Positions 1 to 8,090 of a stretch of DNA of 48,812 nt are shown one piece after another; positions within the stretch are counted from its first letter, which is position 1, and each line of letters starts with the position of its first letter. The DNA lies in contig JAJCZA010000026.1 of NCBI GenBank assembly GCA_029262635.1, positions 1-48,812 on the forward strand, in the 5' to 3' direction. This stretch comes from Vampirovibrionales bacterium (GTDB lineage: Bacteria; Cyanobacteriota; Vampirovibrionia; Vampirovibrionales; Vampirovibrionaceae). A program made the position numbers and the translations under genes. The notes beneath the pieces were generated by a model. It made no database searches, was not told the origin of the DNA, and saw only the letters and a list, made by a program, of their open reading frames with translations.

Positions 1-29
1 TATTGGACACCGAATCAGTTCATCGCCCA

Positions 30-50
30 TTGGTATTCTACGAATACCAA
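30..50. repeat. Short inverted repeat downstream of mfd
   Basis: The arms TTGGTATT and AATACCAA (8 bp, perfect) flank the 5-base loop CTACG. It is the first of three successive inverted repeats in the first 200 bases, all beyond the 3' end of mfd. No T-run follows on either strand, so it is not a standard intrinsic terminator. Confidence 0.5.
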
Positions 51-93
51 TCCCTCTCCCCTCGGTCATGCAGGAATTAAGAAACTTATGTTA

Positions 94-123
94 TGATCCA
101 ACTCTCTAGTTTTGACTGGATCA
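94..123. repeat. Inverted repeat, 7-bp arms
   Basis: TGATCCA at 94-100 is matched by its reverse complement TGGATCA at 117-123, with a 16-base spacer. It is the second of the three inverted repeats beyond mfd. Function unknown; by itself it could be chance. Confidence 0.35.
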
Positions 124-141
124 ACTTTCGGGGGGCAGTCA

Positions 142-193
142 GCAACTATACCTTTATAGCAGATAATAATATCTGCTATAAAGGTATAGTTGC
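142..193. repeat. Perfect 24-bp inverted repeat with 4-base loop
   Basis: Bases 142-165 are an exact reverse complement of 170-193, leaving only ATAA (166-169) as loop. The stem is AT-rich and starts and ends with GCAAC/GTTGC. It lies about 70 bases past the mfd stop codon. A transcript in either direction would form a very stable hairpin, but there is no U-tract after it, so an ordinary intrinsic terminator is unlikely. It could be an mRNA 3'-end stabiliser, a protein-binding site or the remnant of a small mobile repeat. Confidence 0.8.
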
Positions 194-261
194 CTAAGAT
201 AAAGGACTTTTAATCATCAATTCTCTTTTGTTCTTTCTACCACTTAATAGTTGAACCAGGA

Positions 262-3200
262 TTAGCCTACGTGTTTTTTCTGAATGGTGATAATTTCTTT
301 GAAGAGATCCATAAGGTATTCGATTTGTTCATCGCCATCCATGGTCAGGTGCTTGACCAGTAGGCAAGCCTGACTTCCCTGACTGCTAGTCACAGCAGGA
401 ATCCAACGGGCTTTTTTCCCGATTTTTACCGGCATTTTATTTTGCAAGAACATCCACTCCTGCAAGCTATAAGGTACATTAATTCTTAAATGCTGATCAT
501 CAGATCGCACCATGGAAAAGCCCAGTTCCGTGCCCATAATCCGTAGCTTCACCAATTTAACCAACTGTAGCGTTTCCTCTGGAATTTCGCCGAAACGATC
601 CCGCCATTCTTCCTGAATCAACTTCAACTGAAGTTCCGTTTCTACGGCGGCTAAACGCTTATATTCCGTCAATTTAACATCCAAATCACCCACCCAATTT
701 TCAGGAATAAACGCCGTGACATTTAGATCAATAATGGCCTGTTCGTGTTTATTCACCACATTGCCCTGCAGTTCCTCGATAGATTCTTCCAGCATTTGAC
801 AGTACAAATCAAACCCGACTGATACCATGTGCCCATGTTGCTCTGCACCTAGAATATTCCCTACCCCTCGAATTTCCAAATCCCGCAAGGCGATCTGATA
901 GCCACTGCCCAGGGTGGTAAATTCCCGAATCGAACGCAATCGATCTTTGGCATCGGTGGATAGAATCTTGTCCGGGTCATAATAACAATACGCGTAAGCC
1001 TGTGTATTACTTCGCCCGACCCGGCCCCGGATCTGATAGAGCTGAGCCAAACCAAACCGGTTGGCTTCGTCCACAATAATAGTGTTCACATTGGACACGT
1101 CCAACCCGCTTTCAATAATAGTGGTACAAATCAACACGTCATACTCATGTTTGGCCAAGCCCAACATCACGGTTTCCAGATCGTCACCACTCATCTGGCC
1201 ATGGCCCACACAAAAACGGACTTCCGGGACGAGCGCTTGAAGCTCCTCCATTTTTTGGTAGATAGACTGCACCCGGTTATGGAGAAAATACACCTGTCCG
1301 CCCCGATCGATTTCCTGTAAAATCGCCATGCGGATTTGCGCCGGGTTATACGGTCCCACATAGGTTTGAATGGGCAAGCGATTGACAGGCGGGGTTTTAA
1401 TTAAGCTCATTTCTCGCACACCCGACAAAGACATATATAGTGTTCGAGGAATGGGGGTGGCTGACAGGGTTAATACGTCAAGTTCCGCTCGCATCTGTTT
1501 TATTTTTTCCTTATGAGACACGCCAAAGCGTTGCTCTTCATCAATCACCAACAGTCCTAGATCCTTAAACTGAATATCCCGCTGGAGCAGTCGATGAGTC
1601 CCCACCACCACATCCACTTCGCCCAAAGCCAATCGCTTAACCACTTCTTTTTGCTCTTTCGGCGACCGGAATCGGGACAGAAGCCCCATTCGAACCGGAT
1701 AGGGCTTAAACCGCTCAGAGAAGGTATTAAAGTGTTGTTGAACCAGAATAGTCGTCGGTGCCAAAATCGCCACTTGCTTACCAGACAAAACCGCTTTAAA
1801 AATGCCTCGAAGGGCCACCTCGGTTTTCCCAAAACCGACATCACCACAAATTAAACGATCCATGACCTTATCCGACTCCATGTCGGCTTTCATATCAAGA
1901 ATCGCCTGCCATTGATCCGGAGTTTCCGTAAACGGGAACGCCTCTTCCATTTCAACCTGCCAGGGTGAATCACCATCAAACGGAAAGCCTGAGGCTTTCG
2001 CTCGCCGCGCGTACAACTGCATAAGATCCCGAGCAATGTTGGCAATGGATTTTTTTGCTTTTTTCTTGACCTTATTCCAATCCGTGCCACCCATTTTGCT
2101 AAGTTTAGGCGGCTTATCTCCCGCTCCCCGATAACGAGACAGCAAATTCACCTGATCGATCGGCACATGAAGGCGATCCGTCCCAGAATACTGTACCGTC
2201 AAATATTCTCGAATTTCGCCATCCATCTCAATTTGTGCTAATTTTTTAAACTCGCCAATGCCATGCTTGAAATGGACAACAAAATCCCCCGGACGCAAGT
2301 CATTAACCGAATTAATCACATCAATGTCATCTCGACGCGCACCGGCTTTTCGATCCACAATCAATCGTTTTTGACTTCGCCCAAACAGTTCTGTGTCCGT
2401 GTAGTGAATAATTTTCTCATGGGGCAACACAAAACCTTCCTGCGGGCCCTGCTTGGACACAATGACATCCCGACCTTCTTCCCAACTGACCTCTTCGGAA
2501 GAGATTCCTTCTCCCGGCCAATAAAACACGGGGACATCGCCTTCCTTGCAAGCATCCAAAACCCGCTGTGGGTGATCCGAGGTCACAAACACCCGGAATC
2601 CTTTTCGCCGAAATGCTTGAAATTGTTCTGCCGCCTTGGATAAATCTGCCTTAAATCGGTCTGGCGCCAACACCTCAACCGGGTACAAATGCTTTAGCGC
2701 ATCCATGGAAATTTGTCCATCGGCCATAATGGGTAGGGTATCCAGAATCAACCGACGGGGCACTTGATTTTTTAAACGCCCTAACGCCTCTTCATCTGTC
2801 AGATGGTAACAAAAATCGAGATCCAGTAAGCGACCTTTTTCAATGCCTTCTTGATATTGAGTGGTCAGCCGATCGCTTAGCCCTCCCAAATGGTTAGCCA
2901 TTACCGTCCAGTCGTCCAGCACCACCAAAGCGTTACTGGGGAAATAATCGATAATCGTTCGGTAACTGTCTGGAGTCTCTGCCTGAACCAGTGGTGCGTA
3001 ATAATCAATACCATCAGGCAAAAACTCTTGATCCAACGCCTGAATCTGATTTTCGATGGTGGTTTTTAGCCCCTCAAATTCTGTTTCGTTCAGTGTTTTT
3101 CCCTGCACGTCCAGTCGGGCATTTAATTCCTGAACCAAGCGCTCCCGGTGGTCTGGCGTTAATACAATGCCGGATCGAGGAATCGCCAGCACAGAATCAA

Positions 3201-3936
3201 CCGATTCTACGGAGCGTTGATTTTCCACATCAATTTGACGAATATTCTCAATAGAGTCCCCAAAAAATTCAATCCGAACCGGACTACCATTCACAGGGTA
3301 TAAATCAAAAATATCCCCTCGACTGCTAAATTCGCCCGGTTCCATAACCAGACTGTTCCGAGAGTAGCCTAATTCTAAACACTGTTTCGTCAAAATTTCT
3401 GGCGAAATTTCTACGGATTTATCCAGCCGGATGGCATAACGAAGCAATTGATCGTAGGCCAGATGCTTCAACAGTAAATTTTTCGGCGATAGAATTAAAA
3501 TAAATGGATCTGGCTTCTTCTCTGATTCGCCGCCACTCAAACGCGTCAGCAGGCGGTAATGCTCTCGCAGTGAGGACACAGAAAATCCAGATTGATCATA
3601 CGGCGAGAACTCTTCCACCGGATACGCTTCCACCTGATGACCGGGCAGGTATTGCCGAAGTTCGTAGCGATATTTTTGAACGTGGTGTGGTTCCGAACAA
3701 ACCATAATCATAGACCGTCGGTTATGTTTAAACACCGAGGCCATAATCAACGCCTTCACCGCTGGATTTGCCAAATTCTCCAGACTAGCCTCACACCCCC
3801 CGTCGGGCATGTCCTCCAGTTTTCTCAAAAAGCGATTCGCCAACTCAATGACCCAATCCTTTTTTAAAAATTCGCTCATCAGATGAGCCCCAGCGGTCTG
3901 ATTTTTTTGGGTTTGAGTCAACGGAGAGGAAGACAT
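262..3936 (-). CDS. mfd: Transcription-repair coupling factor Mfd
   Basis: This ATP-driven DNA translocase removes RNA polymerase stalled at DNA damage and recruits the UvrABC excision system. At 1224 aa it is close to the usual Mfd length of about 1150 aa. Visible in order are an N-terminal UvrB-like region (about 25-340), a CarD-like RNA-polymerase-binding domain (about 546-605, containing VVHFKHGIG), a Walker A motif GDVGFGKT at 698-705, the helicase box DEEQ at 799-802, LSATPIPRT, and the translocase motif with QIRGRVGRS. A TRCF-type C-terminal domain closes the protein. AAAAGG lies 8 bases before the ATG. A DUF192 gene sits 38 bases upstream on the same strand, so the two may be cotranscribed. 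Nothing essential appears to be missing. The identification is secure. Confidence 0.97.
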   Translation of the reverse strand: MSSSPLTQTQKNQTAGAHLMSEFLKKDWVIELANRFLRKLEDMPDGGCEASLENLANPAVKALIMASVFKHNRRSMIMVCSEPHHVQKYRYELRQYLPGHQVEAYPVEEFSPYDQSGFSVSSLREHYRLLTRLSGGESEKKPDPFILILSPKNLLLKHLAYDQLLRYAIRLDKSVEISPEILTKQCLELGYSRNSLVMEPGEFSSRGDIFDLYPVNGSPVRIEFFGDSIENIRQIDVENQRSVESVDSVLAIPRSGIVLTPDHRERLVQELNARLDVQGKTLNETEFEGLKTTIENQIQALDQEFLPDGIDYYAPLVQAETPDSYRTIIDYFPSNALVVLDDWTVMANHLGGLSDRLTTQYQEGIEKGRLLDLDFCYHLTDEEALGRLKNQVPRRLILDTLPIMADGQISMDALKHLYPVEVLAPDRFKADLSKAAEQFQAFRRKGFRVFVTSDHPQRVLDACKEGDVPVFYWPGEGISSEEVSWEEGRDVIVSKQGPQEGFVLPHEKIIHYTDTELFGRSQKRLIVDRKAGARRDDIDVINSVNDLRPGDFVVHFKHGIGEFKKLAQIEMDGEIREYLTVQYSGTDRLHVPIDQVNLLSRYRGAGDKPPKLSKMGGTDWNKVKKKAKKSIANIARDLMQLYARRAKASGFPFDGDSPWQVEMEEAFPFTETPDQWQAILDMKADMESDKVMDRLICGDVGFGKTEVALRGIFKAVLSGKQVAILAPTTILVQQHFNTFSERFKPYPVRMGLLSRFRSPKEQKEVVKRLALGEVDVVVGTHRLLQRDIQFKDLGLLVIDEEQRFGVSHKEKIKQMRAELDVLTLSATPIPRTLYMSLSGVREMSLIKTPPVNRLPIQTYVGPYNPAQIRMAILQEIDRGGQVYFLHNRVQSIYQKMEELQALVPEVRFCVGHGQMSGDDLETVMLGLAKHEYDVLICTTIIESGLDVSNVNTIIVDEANRFGLAQLYQIRGRVGRSNTQAYAYCYYDPDKILSTDAKDRLRSIREFTTLGSGYQIALRDLEIRGVGNILGAEQHGHMVSVGFDLYCQMLEESIEELQGNVVNKHEQAIIDLNVTAFIPENWVGDLDVKLTEYKRLAAVETELQLKLIQEEWRDRFGEIPEETLQLVKLVKLRIMGTELGFSMVRSDDQHLRINVPYSLQEWMFLQNKMPVKIGKKARWIPAVTSSQGSQACLLVKHLTMDGDEQIEYLMDLFKEIITIQKKHVG

Positions 3937-3974
3937 AAATGAAACCTTTTTAATTTTTTATTATGACACACGTG

Positions 3975-4550
3975 CTAAAACTGTTCCGGCATGGCTTCCG
4001 GTGGTGAAAGTAAAAACGGCTTCTGAAAAACATGTTGTGGATGTTTTTTCATCGTCAAATTTGTGATGAGATCGCCAGGCGCAAGCCCCAAACGGTTTGC
4101 AGTTCCTCCAGACACCTCAAAAACCATATCGACCGGATAGCGAGACGGGTAGGTTGGACACGGTTCGTCTTGACACGGCGGTGCCGAATGCACAATACCC
4201 ACGACCCGATTCTCTTTCAAAAAAATCATATCCAGCGGAATTAAACAGTTTTTCATCCAAAAATCCACCCGCCGAGGCGGCGAAAAGGGGAAAAGCATTC
4301 CTTCATGCGATGAAAGTTCGGTGCGATACATTAACCCTTGACGAAGTGCTTGAGGGGTTCTTGCCACTTCAGCATGAAATATTTCCCCCTTCAATGCCAC
4401 ATCCACTTTTAACTCGAATGACTCAAGTGACTCGGTCTTCGACTGGGCAAACCCAATTAAAACTAGACAGCAAAGACTGATGAATAAAATAAAGGCCAAC
4501 CCTATGCCGAACTTTCTGTTTTTTGAATAATTGTTATTTAAATTGGTCAT
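3975..4550 (-). CDS. DUF192 family protein, exported or membrane-anchored
   Basis: This 191-residue protein has a hydrophobic N-terminal segment (about 14-35, FGIGLAFILFISLCCLVLIGF) that should act as a signal peptide or anchor, followed by a DUF192 domain. Family landmarks are GLMYRTEL, the segment around FWMKNCLIPLDMIFL, and a C-terminal APGD. DUF192 has no established biochemical role. Four cysteines are present in the mature part or anchor, including a CxxxxC arrangement at SAPPCQDEPCP. The gene begins with ATG after AAGGC and lies just upstream of mfd. A second, non-exported DUF192 protein is encoded at 21358-21738. The family assignment is firm and the function is unknown. Confidence 0.85.
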   Translation of the reverse strand: MTNLNNNYSKNRKFGIGLAFILFISLCCLVLIGFAQSKTESLESFELKVDVALKGEIFHAEVARTPQALRQGLMYRTELSSHEGMLFPFSPPRRVDFWMKNCLIPLDMIFLKENRVVGIVHSAPPCQDEPCPTYPSRYPVDMVFEVSGGTANRLGLAPGDLITNLTMKKHPQHVFQKPFLLSPPEAMPEQF

Positions 4551-4683
4551 TTGCCTTATTTTACCGCTATGCCTGCATTCTTACCTAAAAGACTCCTTTA
4601 AGACACTCTTTAAAGCAATACTCTATTGTACGCCATCGGGCGCTTCTTTAAAAGAATTCAGCAAAAGCAATTCACCAGCTTGT

Positions 4684-5772
4684 TCATTGAACCAGCTTTA
4701 AGACCACCTGAAACACCTGTTCATATTCATCCACAAATAAATATTCACCTAAGCTATGCGAATGATGAAACCCCATTCCCAGAACCACAGTGGGTAAACC
4801 GGTTTGGTTTAGTATATGGGCATCAGAACCAATGTTCATCGGCAAAACCGCTGAAGTGATCCCGAGAGATACAAAGCCCTTTTCCGCCCGCACGATCACA
4901 GGGCTGTCCTCAATGACGGAAAAGCCGTTATACTTTCGAATCACCTTGAGTTGGATCTTTGAGCCCAAAAAAGCCTTTTCAGCTGACTGACAGGTCTCCC
5001 GGTATTGCTCCACCAGCTTGATTAACTCTTCTTCCACAAGGCTCCGGGCTTCGGCCCGAATCCGAGTTTCCGGAGCCGTGACATTCATGGCAGATCCGCC
5101 CTCAATAATCCCAACGTTTGTCGTAAGCCGCTCATGAATCCGTCCTGAGGGTAATCGGGCAATCACATAAGCGCCCACTTCAATGGCACTAACCCCTCTC
5201 TCAGGCGCAATCCCCGCATGAGCGCCCCGACCATGGCATAAAATCTCCAGATTGTCCTGAAAGGGACCCGCATTAAAAATATCCCCCACAGAGCCTTCAC
5301 CATCGAGAACATAGCAATATTTTGCTTTCGACCACATGGGGTCGTATTCCTTTGCCCCCAATAGGCCAACTTCTTCCCGTGTGGAAAAAAACAACTCCAG
5401 CGGATGGTTGTCTTTAAACCCCTTCTCCGCCAATATTTTTACCACTTCTAGCATCATGGCAATTCCCGACTTATCATCCGCCCCCAGAATTGTCTTTCCC
5501 TGAGAACGGATGACCGGACGGCCATTCACGGTATCGTCAACCGGAATGATCCCATGACATGGAGGAACGCTATCCATATGGGCCGATAACATGATGGTTT
5601 CTTTGTCTGCGTTTCCAGGCACGCGAACCAACAGGTTTCCCCCTGAGTCAATGGTTTGATCCCGCACCCCCATTTCAAACAGACACTCGGTGATCTTCTG
5701 ACGAATCGCCTCTTCACCCCCCGAGGGATTATCAATCACGCAAAACGTTTTAAACCGCTGAGTTAAAGTCAT
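4684..5772 (-). CDS. M20-family metallopeptidase (peptidase T-like)
   Basis: This is a probable cytosolic zinc aminopeptidase acting on small peptides. With the start chosen here it has 362 residues. The M20 signature residues are in order: HMDSV (H65, D67), GADDKSG (bridging Asp 99), TREEVGLLG (catalytic E133 and metal ligand E134), LDGEG (D157) and a late HHSHSLGEYL histidine. The dimerisation domain contains GRGAHAG, typical of the group. The reading frame extends upstream to 5835, but the extra 21 residues are not conserved in kind. The ATG at 5770-5772 follows a weak AGG, so I prefer it. Peptidase T proper and YqjE-like peptidases are the closest families. The substrate cannot be read from sequence. 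Confidence 0.85.
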   Translation of the reverse strand: MTLTQRFKTFCVIDNPSGGEEAIRQKITECLFEMGVRDQTIDSGGNLLVRVPGNADKETIMLSAHMDSVPPCHGIIPVDDTVNGRPVIRSQGKTILGADDKSGIAMMLEVVKILAEKGFKDNHPLELFFSTREEVGLLGAKEYDPMWSKAKYCYVLDGEGSVGDIFNAGPFQDNLEILCHGRGAHAGIAPERGVSAIEVGAYVIARLPSGRIHERLTTNVGIIEGGSAMNVTAPETRIRAEARSLVEEELIKLVEQYRETCQSAEKAFLGSKIQLKVIRKYNGFSVIEDSPVIVRAEKGFVSLGITSAVLPMNIGSDAHILNQTGLPTVVLGMGFHHSHSLGEYLFVDEYEQVFQVVLKLVQ

Positions 5773-5842
5773 GACCAATTTGCCTACAATGAACAACTCT
5801 ATTTTGATTGTACGCAAAATAGGGCTAAAGCTCAAAAAGGAC

Positions 5843-6433
5843 TTACGGTGCCTGATTCGGATAAGACCATAATGGGTTGTTACTTCGAAGAACCATAACG
5901 CCTTGCAAAGCGGTCTGAACTCCGTCCTTACGGCTATCGGTTACTTTTAATCCCCGTGGATCTTCTGTTAAGGTCGAATAAGTATCTCGTAAAATAGTGG
6001 TCACTTCTTCTGTTAAGTCCTGACGTGTGATCGATTCTTCTCCACCTACTCGAGAAGCGATCACACCTGAAATACTAGTGATTTGCAGTGAGAAAATAGC
6101 CAAAACCTTGATGGGAACAGTAGCCATCATATTAAAGGCCCGACGGGTTTTTGGTCTTGAATCGTACCAGCGGCTTCGACGTGACGCGCTGTACAGACCC
6201 ATAATTTTAGAAATTCCGACACTCACCTGATGCGTTTTACGATAATGGCGATAATGATCAATATAATCATTTAAACTTTGAACCACGGCCTGTTGAAGAT
6301 ACGGTGGCAACTGTTCCACATCATCAATGGCTTGAGCTAGATGAGGAATTGAATCGTACCAGCGTCGTTGAAAGTCAGATTTTTTTAAGACACAACTGTT
6401 ATTAGAGCTATCATTCAATCGGAACGCCTCCAT
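5843..6433 (-). CDS. Unrecognised 196-residue protein
   Basis: I do not recognise a family. The protein is basic in the middle (SASRRSRWYDSRPKTRR, about 85-100), followed by a moderately hydrophobic stretch around MMATVPIKVLAIFSLQ that could lie at a membrane. The motif RWYDS occurs twice (around residues 24 and 88). The C-terminal part is hydrophilic. The ATG at 6433 is used here; a TTG four codons earlier (6445) is equally possible, and neither has a good ribosome-binding site. It lies 70 bases upstream of the peptidase gene on the same strand. It is probably real because of its length and unbroken frame, but its role is unknown. Confidence 0.5.
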   Translation of the reverse strand: MEAFRLNDSSNNSCVLKKSDFQRRWYDSIPHLAQAIDDVEQLPPYLQQAVVQSLNDYIDHYRHYRKTHQVSVGISKIMGLYSASRRSRWYDSRPKTRRAFNMMATVPIKVLAIFSLQITSISGVIASRVGGEESITRQDLTEEVTTILRDTYSTLTEDPRGLKVTDSRKDGVQTALQGVMVLRSNNPLWSYPNQAP

Positions 6434-6580
6434 TGTTAGGGCCAACGCTTATTTTAGGTCTAGTTTCTCTGTCCTTTTTCTATCCATTAAGTATCATTCA
6501 AGCGTCCTGCTTATACCCACTGGCAATCAATCATGCGTCCTTTGCTACCTTTACCATAACCGAATTCCCTCTCGAATCTC

Positions 6581-6609
6581 GCTCTCTTAAGAAAGGCTTT
6601 AAGAAGAGC
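6581..6609 (-). terminator. Hairpin beyond the sugar transporter gene
   Basis: GCTCTCTTAA at 6581-6590 pairs with TTAAG and AGAGC at 6599-6609, with one bulged A. It lies about 45 bases past the stop codon of the minus-strand transporter gene. No T-run follows on the minus strand, so termination is only a possibility. Confidence 0.3.
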
Positions 6610-6652
6610 TATCCAAAGGATGTCATATTAAAGTTTACCTGAGAAACTGAAC

Positions 6653-8002
6653 TTATCCTGCTATGGATTTCGACTTCTCGGTAACCTGACTCAATAATAG
6701 AGCGGATATAAGAATTGAAGCGCCACCAATCAGAAAAGCATAGCCTTCGTTACCACCAAGTGCACTAATTATTGGCCCTACCAAGAAACTGCAGAGCACA
6801 CCGGGAGCCGCAATAAAAATATTGAAGGTTCCCATCAGTACGCCTTCTTTCCCTCGAGGAAGGTGTTCGGTCAACAGAGCAAAAGGCACGGAGAGTGTGG
6901 TCGACCACCCGATACCGATAACCCCCATAGCAATCAGAACCTGTTCAGGTGTTTGCATGACATAAAGCGACATCATGCTAACGGCCATACACAAGACAGC
7001 CAGCTGATGAACCGTTTTTTTCGATAAGGCATGACACAGAGGACTAATCAGCGGCGAAAAGGCAAAACAAACCAGATTCATCAGACAGTAACACCAAGAT
7101 GCCCAGCGAACTCCCTCCTGATACAAAACGGAATCGGCTCCGACGGCGCCAAAAACCTGCTTGGGAACAAAAACGGAAAAGAACACGAAAAGGCACATCA
7201 AACCAAACCAGGTAAAACTATGAGCTACACACAACTTTAACGCTTCCTGTGGCATTGCACCTACGGATTGAAACGTTTTGCTTAATACACTATATACCGA
7301 AGGCTTTGAAACCGGCTCTTCCAAAGTGTCTTCCAGGGGTTTCTCGGGGCAAGTAAAGACCGTCCAACCCATGGCAAACAGCATGGCCAGTGCTCCCAGA
7401 TAAAACAACAAGTGGACATCTGTAATTTGCGAAGCGATAAAAAATGCCGCCACTGCTCCGAGGCCAATGGTCAGGCTCATTAAAGCGTAAGCTGTCGTCT
7501 GTTGCTCTTGTCCCACAACATCGGGCACCATGGCCCGATAAGGACCTTGGGTTATATTAATGCTTGCATCCAGTACCCACAAAAGAGTAGCGGCAACCAA
7601 CAGTCCGACCGGAAACGTGAGGGCCACCGGGCTTACATTCGCCAGCCACTCTCCCAGCCAAGCCGAATTAGGCATTAGAATTAGACTGATGGCGGTTAAT
7701 ATGGCTCCCAAAATCAGAAACGGACGACGACGACCAAAAGCGCTACGGTGTCCATCGCTTAGTGTACCAACAATGGGCTGGACCAGTACCCCAGTTACAG
7801 GCCCGGCGGCCCAAATCATACTGGTGAGCCAAGGTTCAGACCCTAGTCTCTCCAACAGCGGACTCATTTGCCCCATTTGAAGGGCCCAGGCAAACTGGAT
7901 TCCCAAAAAGCCAATGCTCAGGTTCGCCGGCCGAGCCAACCGGGATAGCTTCCCTATTGAAAGAGATTCTTCAGGTGACAGGGAAGACATGGAATCAGAC
8001 AT
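6653..8002 (-). CDS. MFS sugar symporter, sucrose/maltose (SLC45/GPH-like) type
   Basis: This 449-residue polytopic inner-membrane protein has about 12 hydrophobic segments. It matches the sucrose/maltose:H+ symporter branch of the major facilitator superfamily. The first helix carries FAWALQMGQMSPLLERLG. The loop after helix 2 carries SDGHRSAFGRRRPFLILG, the characteristic GRRRPF motif. Helices 7-10 carry VPFALLTEHLP and MGTFNIFIAAPG. The ATG follows AAGGA at a good distance. It lies 88 bases downstream of the long GH13 gene on the same strand. This makes import of a sucrose, maltose or other glucoside the likely role, although substrate choice is inferred from context. Confidence 0.85.
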   Translation of the reverse strand: MSDSMSSLSPEESLSIGKLSRLARPANLSIGFLGIQFAWALQMGQMSPLLERLGSEPWLTSMIWAAGPVTGVLVQPIVGTLSDGHRSAFGRRRPFLILGAILTAISLILMPNSAWLGEWLANVSPVALTFPVGLLVAATLLWVLDASINITQGPYRAMVPDVVGQEQQTTAYALMSLTIGLGAVAAFFIASQITDVHLLFYLGALAMLFAMGWTVFTCPEKPLEDTLEEPVSKPSVYSVLSKTFQSVGAMPQEALKLCVAHSFTWFGLMCLFVFFSVFVPKQVFGAVGADSVLYQEGVRWASWCYCLMNLVCFAFSPLISPLCHALSKKTVHQLAVLCMAVSMMSLYVMQTPEQVLIAMGVIGIGWSTTLSVPFALLTEHLPRGKEGVLMGTFNIFIAAPGVLCSFLVGPIISALGGNEGYAFLIGGASILISALLLSQVTEKSKSIAG

Positions 8003-8090
8003 AACTTCTTTTTCCTTACAGATTAACTTAAAAAGAAACTTAATTGATTAAAACCCAAAAACAAACAAATTGAACTTTTTTGAACCTTTG

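Noticed and set aside
142-193. Intrinsic terminator for mfd
   Set aside because: The stem is strong but AT-rich, and no T-run follows on the mfd strand.
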